Source: Bacteroidota bacterium (GTDB taxonomy: Bacteria; Bacteroidota; Bacteroidia; Flavobacteriales_D; Sanyastnellaceae). Taken from it: 64,000 nt of DNA. Location of the stretch: positions 28,280-92,279 of the forward strand of contig JAQCFW010000006.1 in assembly GCA_027619225.1 (NCBI GenBank), given 5' to 3'. Below, piece by piece: positions 8,342 through 17,018 of this stretch. The stretch's first letter is position 1, and every line of letters begins with the position of its first letter. The translations under genes were made by a program, and so were the position numbers. The notes under the pieces were generated by a model. The model had not been told where the DNA came from, did not search any database, and saw nothing but the letters and a program-made list of their open reading frames with translations.

Positions 8342-8887
8342 ATGGATTCTAAAGTCCTAATTAACGAAGAGCAATTTGAGCTCATCCTAGATAGACTCGC
8401 GCATCAACTGCTTGAGCACCACGACTTTTCTAATACTGACCTCATTGGACTACAGCCAAGAGGGATTAGAGTAGCCCGCAGACTACAAGTAAAACTTTCA
8501 GAACTTCTTGAGGGTAAGGAGATAAGATGTGGTGAATTAGATGCCACTTTTCACAGAGATGATTTGATGATGAGAGATAAGCCCATCACGCCACAAGCGA
8601 ATAAGATGGACTTTTTAGTCAACAATAGAAATGTAATTTTAGTTGATGATGTTTTCTTTACAGGCAGAACTATTCGGGCTGGTTTGGATGCGCTTTTAGC
8701 ATACGGAAGACCAAAGAAAGTAGAACTAGCTGTATTAATCGACCGAAGATTCAGTAGAGAGCTGCCTATAGAGCCTACTTATATCGGTAAGCAAATTGAC
8801 AGTATAGGTGAGCAGCATGTGATCGTTGAATGGAAAGAAGATGGTGGGAGTGATCGCGTTTTACTTTTTAATTCTAAACCAGAATGA
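8342..8887 (+). CDS. pyrR: PyrR bifunctional pyr regulator / uracil phosphoribosyltransferase
   Basis: This is a type I phosphoribosyltransferase of the PyrR family, 181 aa, the usual length. The PRPP-binding loop is visible as VILVDDVFFTGRTIRAGLDA, and the family-specific segment LIDRRFSRELPIEPTYIGK follows. In Firmicutes PyrR is an RNA-binding attenuator of pyrimidine genes that also makes UMP from uracil. In this window no attenuator leader precedes the gene, and the promoter lies almost on the ATG, so the RNA-binding role is uncertain. The stop codon overlaps the pyrB start by 4 nt (ATGA), indicating translational coupling. Confidence 0.95.
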   Translation: MDSKVLINEEQFELILDRLAHQLLEHHDFSNTDLIGLQPRGIRVARRLQVKLSELLEGKEIRCGELDATFHRDDLMMRDKPITPQANKMDFLVNNRNVILVDDVFFTGRTIRAGLDALLAYGRPKKVELAVLIDRRFSRELPIEPTYIGKQIDSIGEQHVIVEWKEDGGSDRVLLFNSKPE

Positions 8888-9819
8888 GCGAATTGTCGAT
8901 TAAGCACCTTTTAGGAATTCGCGACATGACCCGTGATGATCTTGAACTGATTTTTAAAACAACTTCGGAATTCAAGGAGGTTTTAAACAGACCCATTAAA
9001 AAAGTTCCGTCCCTCAGGGATTTGACAGTCGCTAACCTGTTCTTTGAAAATTCAACTCGTACTAGGTTGTCTTTTGAATTGGCCCAAAAGCGTTTGTCCG
9101 CTGACATTGTAAACTTTTCGGCATCTTCGTCATCTGTGAAAAAAGGAGAAACCCTTGTTGATACAGTTAACAATATTCTTGCAATGAAAGTAGATATGGT
9201 TGTGATGCGTCATCCTCACCCGGGAGCACCACATTTCCTATCTAAAAAAGTGAAAACTACGATTATTAATGCTGGTGATGGAACTCATGAGCATCCAACA
9301 CAAGCTATTCTTGATACTTTCAGCTTAAGAGAGAAATTAGGCGACGATTTAGAGGGGAAAAGAATTGCGATAGTTGGTGATATACGTCACTCTAGGGTCG
9401 CTATATCTAATATCTTAGCTCTACAATTGCTTGGTGCGACTGTGAGAGTTTGTGGCCCAGCGACATTGATCCCTAAGCATATGTCAGATTTAGGTGTTGA
9501 GGTCAGTCACGACCTGGATGAAACGCTGATTTGGGCCGATGCTGTGAATATGTTGCGTATTCAGCTTGAAAGGCAAGGTGGTCCAAATTCTATTGCGTTT
9601 TTCCCTTCTATACGGGAGTACACAATTGGGTTTGGTTTAACGCAACAAAGACTTGATAAATTGGATAAGCAACTTGCGATTCTTCATCCTGGCCCAATTA
9701 ATAGAGGCGTAGAAATTTCTAGTGAAATAGCTGATGGTGAACATTCAGTCATCTTAGACCAAGTTGAAAATGGTGTAGCTTCTAGGATGGCTGTAATGTA
9801 TTTGTTAGCTCGTCAGTAA
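8884..9819 (+). CDS. pyrB: aspartate carbamoyltransferase catalytic chain
   Basis: It condenses carbamoyl phosphate with aspartate, the committed step of pyrimidine synthesis. The 311-aa length is typical. The carbamoyl phosphate loop FENSTRTRLSFE, the HPTQAILD segment and the C-terminal LHPGPINRGVEI motif are all present. No pyrI regulatory chain follows. It overlaps pyrR by 4 nt and shares its promoter. Confidence 0.97.
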   Translation: MSELSIKHLLGIRDMTRDDLELIFKTTSEFKEVLNRPIKKVPSLRDLTVANLFFENSTRTRLSFELAQKRLSADIVNFSASSSSVKKGETLVDTVNNILAMKVDMVVMRHPHPGAPHFLSKKVKTTIINAGDGTHEHPTQAILDTFSLREKLGDDLEGKRIAIVGDIRHSRVAISNILALQLLGATVRVCGPATLIPKHMSDLGVEVSHDLDETLIWADAVNMLRIQLERQGGPNSIAFFPSIREYTIGFGLTQQRLDKLDKQLAILHPGPINRGVEISSEIADGEHSVILDQVENGVASRMAVMYLLARQ

Positions 9820-9858
9820 CTTTCTCTTGTTTTCGTGTGCTGAGTATTTACAAGTTGC

Positions 9859-9866
9859 TATATTTG
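9859..9866 (+). promoter_or_regulatory. -7 promoter element of the STAS gene
   Basis: TATATTTG matches TAnnTTTG 21 nt upstream of the ATG at 9888. Its place downstream of an open GTG at 9837 argues against that longer start. Confidence 0.5.
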
Positions 9867-9887
9867 GCGTCAACAGATTTCTCTGCT

Positions 9888-10256
9888 ATGAATTTTTCAA
9901 TCACACAACGCGATAAAGTCGCTATCCTTAAATCTCAAGTTGAGAAGTTAGATGCTTTGCAGGCACCATCTTTGAAAGCTCAATTGATTTTGTTAGGCAA
10001 GTCTGGATCCAAGAATATTATCCTTGATTTGTCTGAATCAAGATATTGTGACTCAAGTGGTTTGAGCGCAATACTTGTTGGGAAACGTCTGTGCACTGAT
10101 TTAAATGGATCCTTTGTTATTTGTGGACTTCAGCCAAGTGTAACAAAACTCATTTCTATTGCTCAACTTGATAAAGTCCTCAACATAGTGCCTACCGTGG
10201 ATGAAGCGGTTGATATGGTTTACATGGAGGAGCAGGAGAGAGAATTGGGTGCATAG
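9888..10256 (+). CDS. STAS-domain protein (anti-sigma factor antagonist-like)
   Basis: A protein of about 122 aa consisting of a single STAS domain. The phospho-acceptor loop YCDSSGLSAILVGKRL is conserved, with the Ser pair expected in SpoIIAA/RsbV-like antagonists. The acidic C-terminus (YMEEQERELGA) resembles that of the STAS proteins often encoded beside rnz in Flavobacteria. An in-frame GTG at 9837 would add 17 residues but lies upstream of a TAnnTTTG element, so 9888 is preferred. No anti-sigma kinase lies nearby. Target and function are unknown. Confidence 0.88.
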   Translation: MNFSITQRDKVAILKSQVEKLDALQAPSLKAQLILLGKSGSKNIILDLSESRYCDSSGLSAILVGKRLCTDLNGSFVICGLQPSVTKLISIAQLDKVLNIVPTVDEAVDMVYMEEQERELGA

Positions 10257-10290
10257 GGCCTTCTTACATAAACATATAAAAAATTAAAAA

Positions 10291-11541
10291 ATGAATAAAT
10301 TTTACTCAGTAATTTTCGCCTTAATATTTACAAGTACAGTGTTTGGGCAATGTGAAGTTGACTTTGATTTCGGAGATGTAGGATTCGGTATTTCACCTGA
10401 CCCTACCCTTGGAGAGGCTTTAGAATCAGGTGTTGTAAATCAGGAATATATTGATGTGATTCATGTCCTTATACCTGCTTTCGCATCAGATATAGAACCC
10501 GATTACCCTCCAACACTTCCTGTAGATTCTATTTCTCTTGAGAGTGTTGTTTTTACTGATACCGTTACTCTTATTGAGTATTCGCCAGAAGAACTTGGTC
10601 TAGCGGTTATATGTAATAACCTAGGTGATTCAAATTATCCCTGTTCATTTCTTGGAGCAACTCAGTATTGTGTATCACTTGAGGGTGTCCCTAATACACC
10701 TGCTGTTTATAAAATTGATTTAAATGTAATTGGTTGGTTAACCATTTTCGAATCATTTTCTACACCAGCTGTTTTTAGCGGCTTTATTTTAAATATCCAA
10801 TGTGATTTAGTTGAGAACATTGATGTAACTGCTGTAGATAGTGAGGCCGGAACTCTTGGAAGTGTTGACGTAACAGTAAACGAGAGTGTGACGGATGCTA
10901 CATTTTCTTGGACTGATGCCGATGGAAATGTCGTGGGATCAGAGGTAGACCTTACCGATGTGGGCACAGGAAACTACATGCTAACCATAGTGTCGGGTGA
11001 GTGTACAAGCTACTTTGAAAACAATATAGTGATCGATTCTGCAGTTGATTGTACTCTTGCTGCTGAATATGTTGCTACTGGTGAGGTGGATGGCAACGGT
11101 GCTGGATCTATTGATGTTACTATTACTGGAGCCAATGGAGCGACAACATTTATTTGGACAGACTATAACGGTGTGACCGTCGGTACAGATGAGGATTTGT
11201 CGGGTTTATTCACAGGATCTTACTCTCTGTTAGTGACCGATGAAGATGGCTGTACTTTAGAATTGAATGGTGTTTTTGTGACTTCGAATATGAATGACTT
11301 TAACGCTGAATCTGGTTGGACTTTACAACCTAACCCTGCCAATGACTCTTTTACTATTCAAGGGGAATTATTTGTAGATACCAAGATTACCGTTCTTGAC
11401 GTGAGTGGTCGTGTTGTTTTAAGCGAGATGCTCATCCCAAATTATAATTTTGATGTTGGCTTGTGGAATGAAGGCGTATATTTTATTCAGCTTTCTGGAA
11501 AATACAGAACTCCGACTCGCAGATTGGTTGTTCAGCACTAG
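10291..11541 (+). CDS. secreted T9SS cargo with N-terminal 'DFDFG' domain and T9SS sorting domain
   Basis: A signal peptide ends at about residue 19 (TVFGQ). Residues ~20-170 form a domain beginning CEVDFDFGDVG and including an SPDPTLGE motif and a Cys-containing ...CSFLGATQYCVSLEG motif. The same domain occurs in the proteins at 62144 and 63338. Two repeats of ~75 aa of SprB/Ig-like type follow (FSWTDADGNVVG and FIWTDYNGVTVG). The C-terminal ~75 residues from LQPNPANDSF are a T9SS type A sorting domain. It sits between the STAS gene and rnz, which are adjacent in relatives, so it is probably an insertion into a conserved pair. Function unknown; surface exposure is inferred. Confidence 0.87.
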   Translation: MNKFYSVIFALIFTSTVFGQCEVDFDFGDVGFGISPDPTLGEALESGVVNQEYIDVIHVLIPAFASDIEPDYPPTLPVDSISLESVVFTDTVTLIEYSPEELGLAVICNNLGDSNYPCSFLGATQYCVSLEGVPNTPAVYKIDLNVIGWLTIFESFSTPAVFSGFILNIQCDLVENIDVTAVDSEAGTLGSVDVTVNESVTDATFSWTDADGNVVGSEVDLTDVGTGNYMLTIVSGECTSYFENNIVIDSAVDCTLAAEYVATGEVDGNGAGSIDVTITGANGATTFIWTDYNGVTVGTDEDLSGLFTGSYSLLVTDEDGCTLELNGVFVTSNMNDFNAESGWTLQPNPANDSFTIQGELFVDTKITVLDVSGRVVLSEMLIPNYNFDVGLWNEGVYFIQLSGKYRTPTRRLVVQH

Positions 11542-11553
11542 TCAACTGAAATA

Positions 11554-12480
11554 GTGCGGAAATTCGAACTTACCGTTTTGGGGTGTGGTGCTGCGGCACC
11601 CACCCCTTATTTTTTGACTACATCTCAGTTGGTCAATATTCACGATCATTTGATTTTAATAGATGCAGGTGAAGGGGTTCAGCTTACTCTGAGGAAACAA
11701 AGGTTAAAATTTCAAAGGATACGTACGGTATTAATTAGTCACATGCATGCCGATCACGTTATGGGGCTGCCAGGACTTATCGCTAGCATGAATCTCTTAG
11801 GGCGTAAACTAGAATTGGACGTGTATGGCCCTCAGGAGCTAGAGAGTTTTGTGAAAGGTGTTTGGCATAAAACGGAAACGCATATAGATTTCAAAGTAAA
11901 TTTCATCGCTGTTGATACGAAAAATCCGACTGAGTTATTTAGAACCAACAGTTACAAAGTTGGATCTTTTCCTACAAAACATCGCATTTCAACATGTGGG
12001 TTTAGAGTGGAAGAATTGTCTTTAGTTTGGAATATCAAGCCATATAGCAAGCAGAAGCATGCGATCAGTCTTCAGGAAATTGTACTGCTGAAGAAAGGGG
12101 AGACGGTCGTGAGAGAAAGTGGGGAGGTTTTAGAGCCAAGTAAGTGTTGTAAGCCTCCAGAAAAAGCTAGGTCTTATGTTTTTGCGGCAGACACAGCATT
12201 CACACCTAAAGTGGTTGAAGCAGCAATGGGTGCAACTTTGCTTTATCACGAGGCAACTTTTATGGAAGTGGAAAAGGAGATTGCAAGGAAAACAATGCAC
12301 TCAACTGCTTCAGATGCTGGTAGAGTGGCCTTAGAAGCGGGAGTTAGTGGCTTAATAATAGGACATTTTTCCAACAGATACAGAGATTTAAGTGGATTGC
12401 ACATGGAAGCAGTTAAGGTGTTTGAAAAAACTGTATTAGCAGTTGAAGGAAAAACGATTTTAATAGGAGTAATACGTTAA
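11554..12480 (+). CDS. rnz: ribonuclease Z
   Basis: The tRNA 3' processing endonuclease of the metallo-beta-lactamase superfamily. Zinc ligands are visible in SHMHADHVMGLPGL and further on in FAADTAFTP and IIGHFSNRY. The 308-aa length is normal for the short form. The start is GTG at 11554, giving MRKFELTVLGCG, which matches the family N-terminus; no upstream ATG fits. It lies 12 nt after the secreted-protein gene, so co-transcription is likely. Confidence 0.94.
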   Translation: MRKFELTVLGCGAAAPTPYFLTTSQLVNIHDHLILIDAGEGVQLTLRKQRLKFQRIRTVLISHMHADHVMGLPGLIASMNLLGRKLELDVYGPQELESFVKGVWHKTETHIDFKVNFIAVDTKNPTELFRTNSYKVGSFPTKHRISTCGFRVEELSLVWNIKPYSKQKHAISLQEIVLLKKGETVVRESGEVLEPSKCCKPPEKARSYVFAADTAFTPKVVEAAMGATLLYHEATFMEVEKEIARKTMHSTASDAGRVALEAGVSGLIIGHFSNRYRDLSGLHMEAVKVFEKTVLAVEGKTILIGVIR

Positions 12481-12485
12481 CTTTG
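12478..12485 (+). promoter_or_regulatory. -7 promoter element of the NarL-type regulator
   Basis: TAACTTTG matches TAnnTTTG, 27 nt upstream of the ATG at 12513. It overlaps the rnz stop codon. Confidence 0.4.
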
Positions 12486-12512
12486 CTATCTAGAATGATT
12501 CCAAATAGATAG

Positions 12513-13196
12513 ATGAATACATCTCAGACTTCAATAATAATTGCCGATAGTAGTACGATTAGTCGTTTGGGCTTAAATGCCATTATTAATCAAATGGATG
12601 GTTTTATCGTTGTGGGAGAAGCTGATAATTCTAAAAGTGTTTTAGATTTAATCATTGTCAAATCACCTGATTTAGTTATTATTGATTTTTTAAGTGATGA
12701 TTTTGATATTGAAACGGTCATGAATATCAAAAGGAAGTTTCCTAAACTATTCCTTTTAGGCATTACACCCCTTCAAAATGGAAATACTCTTATTAATGCT
12801 CTAAGGGCTGGAATTGATAGCTATATAAAAAAGTCTTGTGATATTCCTGAAGTTGTAGATGCTATTAAGTCTACTTCTAAAGGAAAAAGTTTTTATTGTG
12901 GTAAAATTCTCGAAAAAATAAGAAAAGAATCGATTGATATTTCTGAGATGAATAATATTGATTTGCCCTGCGATGCAGTTGCTTTGAGTAGGAGGGAAAA
13001 AGAAATTCTAACTTTGATTTCCGAAGGACTCACAAACAGCAAAATAGCAGAAATGCTTTTTCTTAGTTCTCACACAATTACCACGCATAGAAAAAACATT
13101 ATGTCTAAGTTGGGAGTTAAAAACACTGCTGGAATTGTAATGTATGCCGTTAAATCAGGGATTGTAAGTCCCAATAAATTTCTTTTTGCATCTTGA
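12513..13196 (+). CDS. response regulator, NarL/FixJ type (receiver + LuxR HTH)
   Basis: A two-domain regulator of 227 aa. Residues ~5-125 form a receiver domain with the likely phospho-Asp in LVIIDFLSDD and the conserved Lys in SYIKKS. One residue of the N-terminal acidic pair is missing (IIIADSS instead of DD). Residues ~160-220 are a LuxR-type helix-turn-helix with LSRREKEILTLISEGLTNSK and HTITTHRKNIMSKLGV. No histidine kinase is adjacent, so it is an orphan here. The target genes are unknown. Confidence 0.92.
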   Translation: MNTSQTSIIIADSSTISRLGLNAIINQMDGFIVVGEADNSKSVLDLIIVKSPDLVIIDFLSDDFDIETVMNIKRKFPKLFLLGITPLQNGNTLINALRAGIDSYIKKSCDIPEVVDAIKSTSKGKSFYCGKILEKIRKESIDISEMNNIDLPCDAVALSRREKEILTLISEGLTNSKIAEMLFLSSHTITTHRKNIMSKLGVKNTAGIVMYAVKSGIVSPNKFLFAS

Positions 13197-13320
13197 TTAA
13201 CAGCTAGTTAAGTTCTATTTATATGCTTACAGTAATGATTTATCATTTTTTACGTAAGTAGTTTAATTTATGATTTGTTTTGGCCTATTAAAATTCAGAC
13301 CTTTACACACCACTAAATAG

Positions 13321-14397
13321 ATGATAACCATGTTGACAAAAGACTCTGCATTCGAGATAAACCCATCACAAAACTCATCTATTGACAAAGTTGATTTTGA
13401 TAATATTGCTTTTGGACAGGTGTTCTCAGATCACTTGTTTGTTATGGATTATGTTGATGGTGAGTGGAAAAGGGGGTGTATAGAGCCGTTTGGCCCTTTG
13501 AGTTTAAGTCCATCAACAATGGCTCTCCATTACGGACAGGCAGTTTTTGAGGGGATGAAGGCCTACCGCCAACCTGATGGAAGTGTCAGTATGTTCCGAC
13601 CAGGAGCGAATATTGCAAGATTCAATCAAAGTGCCAAAAGGATTTGCATGCCTGAAGTGCCCGAGGATATTTTTATGCAGGCCTTGGTTGAACTCATCAG
13701 TTTAGATGAAGCGTGGGTGCCTTATAACTCTCAATCGTCACTTTATATAAGACCAGTTCTTTTTGCAACTGACTCTCACGTAGGTGTGAGACCCAGTTTT
13801 AGCTATAAATTTATAATCTTTACTTGTCCGGTTGGTCAATACTATAGCAAGGACGTTCGAGTTAAGGTTGAAACACATTTCACGAGAGCTGCTAAAGGTG
13901 GAACTGGAGCTGCGAAAGCCGCGGGAAACTATGCAGCTGCGTTACTCCCCACAAAGCTTGCTATGAATGAGGGATATGATCAACTATTGTGGACTGATGC
14001 AGAGTCTCACAAGTATATTGAAGAGTGTGGTACGATGAATGCCGCGTTCGTTATAGACGGAAAGATGCTTGTTCCTTCTACAAGTGAAACAGTACTTTCG
14101 GGTATTACGAGAGATAGCGCAATTACCTTGGCGAAGGATTTAGGTATTGATATTGAATCCAGAATGATTTCGGTTGCAGAACTTGAAGAAGCTGCACAAA
14201 AAGGACTTTTACAAGAGGCTTTTGGACTAGGTACTGCGGCTACGGTGTCCGTCATTTGTACTATAGGGTTTGCTAGTGGTGATTACGATTTGCCTGACAT
14301 TTCAACTTGGAGTATTGCTCCTCAAATTCAATCAGCTCTCGACTCTGTTAGACTTGGGACAGGAGAGGATAAACATGGCTGGAATATCCCAGTATAA
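13321..14397 (+). CDS. ilvE: branched-chain amino acid aminotransferase
   Basis: A PLP-dependent fold type IV transaminase interconverting Leu, Ile and Val with their 2-oxo acids. The 358-aa form is the eukaryote-like BCAT. Recognisable segments are MALHYGQAVFEGMKAYR, the PLP lysine in GGTGAAKAAGNYAA (Lys near 199), EECGTMNAAFV and FGLGTAATVS. A second in-frame ATG at 13330 is also possible. The stop overlaps the msrA start by 1 nt (TAATG), so the two are coupled. Confidence 0.96.
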   Translation: MITMLTKDSAFEINPSQNSSIDKVDFDNIAFGQVFSDHLFVMDYVDGEWKRGCIEPFGPLSLSPSTMALHYGQAVFEGMKAYRQPDGSVSMFRPGANIARFNQSAKRICMPEVPEDIFMQALVELISLDEAWVPYNSQSSLYIRPVLFATDSHVGVRPSFSYKFIIFTCPVGQYYSKDVRVKVETHFTRAAKGGTGAAKAAGNYAAALLPTKLAMNEGYDQLLWTDAESHKYIEECGTMNAAFVIDGKMLVPSTSETVLSGITRDSAITLAKDLGIDIESRMISVAELEEAAQKGLLQEAFGLGTAATVSVICTIGFASGDYDLPDISTWSIAPQIQSALDSVRLGTGEDKHGWNIPV

Positions 14398-14933
14398 TGG
14401 GTGAATTGATTTTAGGTGGGGGCTGTTTTTGGTGTACCGAAGCCGTTTTTTCTGAAGTGAAAGGCGTTATATCTGTCCAGCCAGGCTATTCAGGTGGAAA
14501 CACCTTAAACCCTACTTATACTGATATATGTACCGGAACAACCGGTCATGCGGAGGTCATTAAAATCACCTACGATCAAGATGTTATTGACATCGTTGAT
14601 TTGTTTGCCGTTTTTTTCTCGACACATGACCCTACTACATTAAATAGGCAAGGAGGAGATGTGGGGACTCAGTATAGATCTGTCATCTTTTACAATTCTT
14701 CCTCAACAAAGCAACTGTCTGAGATTGCTATTAATGCTGCAAAAAACAGTGGAGAGTTTACATCCCCTATTGTGACGAGTTTAGAGAAATTCAGTGTGTT
14801 TTACCCCGCTGAAAATTACCATGAGGATTATTATGCGAAGAACAGCAATGCCTCTTATTGTTCATTTGTCATTACGCCTAAGCTTGAGAAATTTAAGTCT
14901 AATTTCTCGTCCCTTTTGAAAGAGGCGAATTAA
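14397..14933 (+). CDS. msrA: peptide-methionine (S)-S-oxide reductase
   Basis: It repairs oxidised methionine in proteins. The catalytic motif GCFWCTEA lies at residues 9-16, with Cys10 as nucleophile, and GYSGG follows as in the family. The 178-aa length is normal for a cytoplasmic MsrA without signal peptide. It is translationally coupled to ilvE, a pairing with no obvious functional link. Confidence 0.95.
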   Translation: MGELILGGGCFWCTEAVFSEVKGVISVQPGYSGGNTLNPTYTDICTGTTGHAEVIKITYDQDVIDIVDLFAVFFSTHDPTTLNRQGGDVGTQYRSVIFYNSSSTKQLSEIAINAAKNSGEFTSPIVTSLEKFSVFYPAENYHEDYYAKNSNASYCSFVITPKLEKFKSNFSSLLKEAN

Positions 14934-14940
14934 TCTCCTT

Positions 14941-15477
14941 CTATTCTTCGAGTCTTGAGATTTCATCATCACACATGTTGATGATTTGCGTTCTGACCAT
15001 AGGGGCGATTTGTGTCTCAGCTTTCGCCATTTTTTTAAGGAAACGAAACATGGCTGCCTTTTTTATTTCGTATGCTACATAAACAGCATATTTCCCATCA
15101 TCTTGAATATATTTTTTTGAACCAGTCTGTCTTAAATCAACGATTGTAGTATTTGTGATTTCTCGTGTAAGACTCTTAAATACTTCTACAGCTTCAGTAA
15201 CATGCTCACCTTGTACATCTTGCATATAGTTATCTGCTACGACCTGAATTGATGTGGACACCTGTTGTGCTAAGGCTTTGTGAGCCTCCATATCAGCTTT
15301 AGATTTTGACACATTCTCATTGTGACTGACCCCTTTGCCTGTGGCCTTAAAGTATCTTGCATTTGACATGTAAGATTTCCCTGAAAAAGGTTCATTTACT
15401 GTGGAGCCTAAATTAGAAGAACAACTGGTAGAAAAAACGACTAGAATGGCTAAGATGGAAATGGAAAATAATTTCAT
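14941..15477 (-). CDS. LPP20-family-like lipoprotein
   Basis: A 178-aa protein with a lipoprotein signal peptide (lipobox VFSTSC, lipidated Cys near residue 19). The body has ARYFKATGKG, then a helix SKSKADMEAHKALAQQV and AVYVAYEIKK, the arrangement seen in LPP20-like lipoproteins. Function in Bacteroidota is unknown. It is transcribed away from the DUF6913 gene, whose promoter lies in the short intergenic space. Confidence 0.82.
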   Translation of the reverse strand: MKLFSISILAILVVFSTSCSSNLGSTVNEPFSGKSYMSNARYFKATGKGVSHNENVSKSKADMEAHKALAQQVSTSIQVVADNYMQDVQGEHVTEAVEVFKSLTREITNTTIVDLRQTGSKKYIQDDGKYAVYVAYEIKKAAMFRFLKKMAKAETQIAPMVRTQIINMCDDEISRLEE

Positions 15478-15543
15478 GTTTAAAAGATGTTTATTATTAT
15501 TGAAAAAAGGAGCATCAACCGTGCCACAGTATATTTAGGTGCC

Positions 15544-15551
15544 TACCTTTG
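15544..15551 (+). promoter_or_regulatory. -7 promoter element of the DUF6913 gene
   Basis: TACCTTTG matches TAnnTTTG and ends 4 nt before a GTG at 15556. This decides for the GTG start and implies a leaderless message. Confidence 0.55.
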
Positions 15552-15555
15552 GATC

Positions 15556-16128
15556 GTGAATTTTAAAGACCTCATAAAACTACGCATTACGAAATGGTTT
15601 CTCGCAAGAGAAAAGAATTCGTTGAGAAATCGCCAAAGTTGCAATCTTAGAAATGCACAACATGTAGGGTTAATTTACTTGGAGCGTGATTTTGAATTTC
15701 GCCAGACAATCGTTGATTTATCTAAGCATTTAAAGGAAGAGTTGGATGTGAAGAGTGTCTCCGTTTTGTCTTATGTGGATACAGAAGCTAAGGATACCCC
15801 CAGGTGGTTAGTGAAAAAACTTTCTAGTGGATATTTTTGTAAATCAGACTTAAACTGGTTTTCTAAACCTACAACTGAGGTTGTGAATTTTACGGATATT
15901 GAATTTGACATTCTTATCGACTTAGAATTAGATCCTATTCTTCCTTTAAAATTCGTTCTTAAATCGTCGAAAGCAAAAATGAAGGTTGGACCTAAACAAG
16001 TTGATTGTGCTAATGATTATGATATCACTATTGGAAGGTCTAAGGATTTAGAGACAGATGAAATGAAAGTTTGGCAAGAACAAACTGAAAGGACCTTTGA
16101 ATTTATTACACAAGATAACATTCGATAA
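15556..16128 (+). CDS. DUF6913-like protein encoded upstream of dapA
   Basis: A protein of about 190 aa, basic at the N-terminus (NFKDLIKLRITKWFLA). It contains the family-like segments VLSYVDTEAKDTPRW, SDLNWFSKP, FDILIDLELDP and YDITIGRSKDLE. This matches Bacteroidota proteins of unknown function that often precede dapA. An ATG at 15487 is open in frame, but the TAnnTTTG element at 15544-15551 lies inside that extension, so GTG 15556 is chosen. dapA starts 1 nt after the stop, which suggests a link to lysine/peptidoglycan precursor synthesis by context only. Confidence 0.78.
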   Translation: MNFKDLIKLRITKWFLAREKNSLRNRQSCNLRNAQHVGLIYLERDFEFRQTIVDLSKHLKEELDVKSVSVLSYVDTEAKDTPRWLVKKLSSGYFCKSDLNWFSKPTTEVVNFTDIEFDILIDLELDPILPLKFVLKSSKAKMKVGPKQVDCANDYDITIGRSKDLETDEMKVWQEQTERTFEFITQDNIR

Positions 16129-16129
16129 T

Positions 16130-17017
16130 ATGAATAATTTAAGTGGTTTAGGTGTTGCAATGGTTACCCCATTTACGGAAAGTGGTAAAGTCGATTTTCC
16201 TGCATTACAAAGATTAATCGAGCATTTGCTTTTAGGTGCTTGTGATTTTTTTGTTGTACTTGGTACGACAGCTGAAACTCCGACTTTAACACATGAGGAG
16301 CAAAGAAGTGTTTTGGATTTCGTTATTGAAATCAATGCAAAAAGAAAAGCGATCGTGGTAGGTCTTGCCGGCAATGATACAGCAGCGCTTTGTGCACGAA
16401 TTGAGAACTTCGATCTTACTGGCGTTGATGCTATCTTAAGTGCTTGTCCTCATTATAACAAGCCTACTCAGGATGGCCTCAGAGCTCACTTTACCGCAGT
16501 TGCTGAAGCTTCTCACAAGCCTGTTATGCTCTACAATGTGCCTTCTCGTACTGGCTGTAATCTTGCAGCAGAAACAACTCTTGAGCTCGCAAATCACCCG
16601 AATATATTTGCCATTAAGGAAGCCAGTGGTGATTTAGCCCAAATAGATTTTATTCTAAAAAATCGTCCTCCCAACTTTTTAGTTTTCTCAGGAGACGACG
16701 CTCTAACCTTAGCAATGATCGCTTCTGGTTCTGATGGAGTAATCTCAGTAATTGGCAATGCACTCCCAACTATTTTTGGGGAAATGGTTCACCAAGCTTT
16801 GTTTGGCCAAATAATTGAAGCAAGACAAGCTCATCTAGATTTATCAACTTCAATTGATGCAATATTTGCTGAAGGAAACCCCTCTGGAATTAAAGCCATG
16901 TTAGAGCATCTTGGAATTTGCTCATCTCATGTTAGATTGCCTCTCGTTCCTGCCACCCAAGAGTTAAAAGACAGGATTTACTCTTGTCTTGCTGATTTAG
17001 ACAAAGAGCCTAACTAA
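16130..17017 (+). CDS. dapA: 4-hydroxy-tetrahydrodipicolinate synthase
   Basis: It condenses pyruvate with aspartate semialdehyde in lysine and diaminopimelate synthesis. The 295-aa length is typical. Key motifs are GTTAET, YNVPSRTG with the catalytic Tyr, and FAIKEASGD with the Schiff-base Lys near residue 163. An upstream in-frame ATG at 16097 overlaps the preceding gene; the ATG at 16130 matches the family start (NNLSGLGVAMVTPF). Confidence 0.96.
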   Translation: MNNLSGLGVAMVTPFTESGKVDFPALQRLIEHLLLGACDFFVVLGTTAETPTLTHEEQRSVLDFVIEINAKRKAIVVGLAGNDTAALCARIENFDLTGVDAILSACPHYNKPTQDGLRAHFTAVAEASHKPVMLYNVPSRTGCNLAAETTLELANHPNIFAIKEASGDLAQIDFILKNRPPNFLVFSGDDALTLAMIASGSDGVISVIGNALPTIFGEMVHQALFGQIIEARQAHLDLSTSIDAIFAEGNPSGIKAMLEHLGICSSHVRLPLVPATQELKDRIYSCLADLDKEPN

Positions 17018-17018
17018 G

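Noticed and set aside
8271..8342. PyrR-binding attenuator before pyrR
   Set aside because: The only hairpin is the rpsA terminator; the pyrR promoter lies 5 nt before the ATG, leaving no leader for attenuation.
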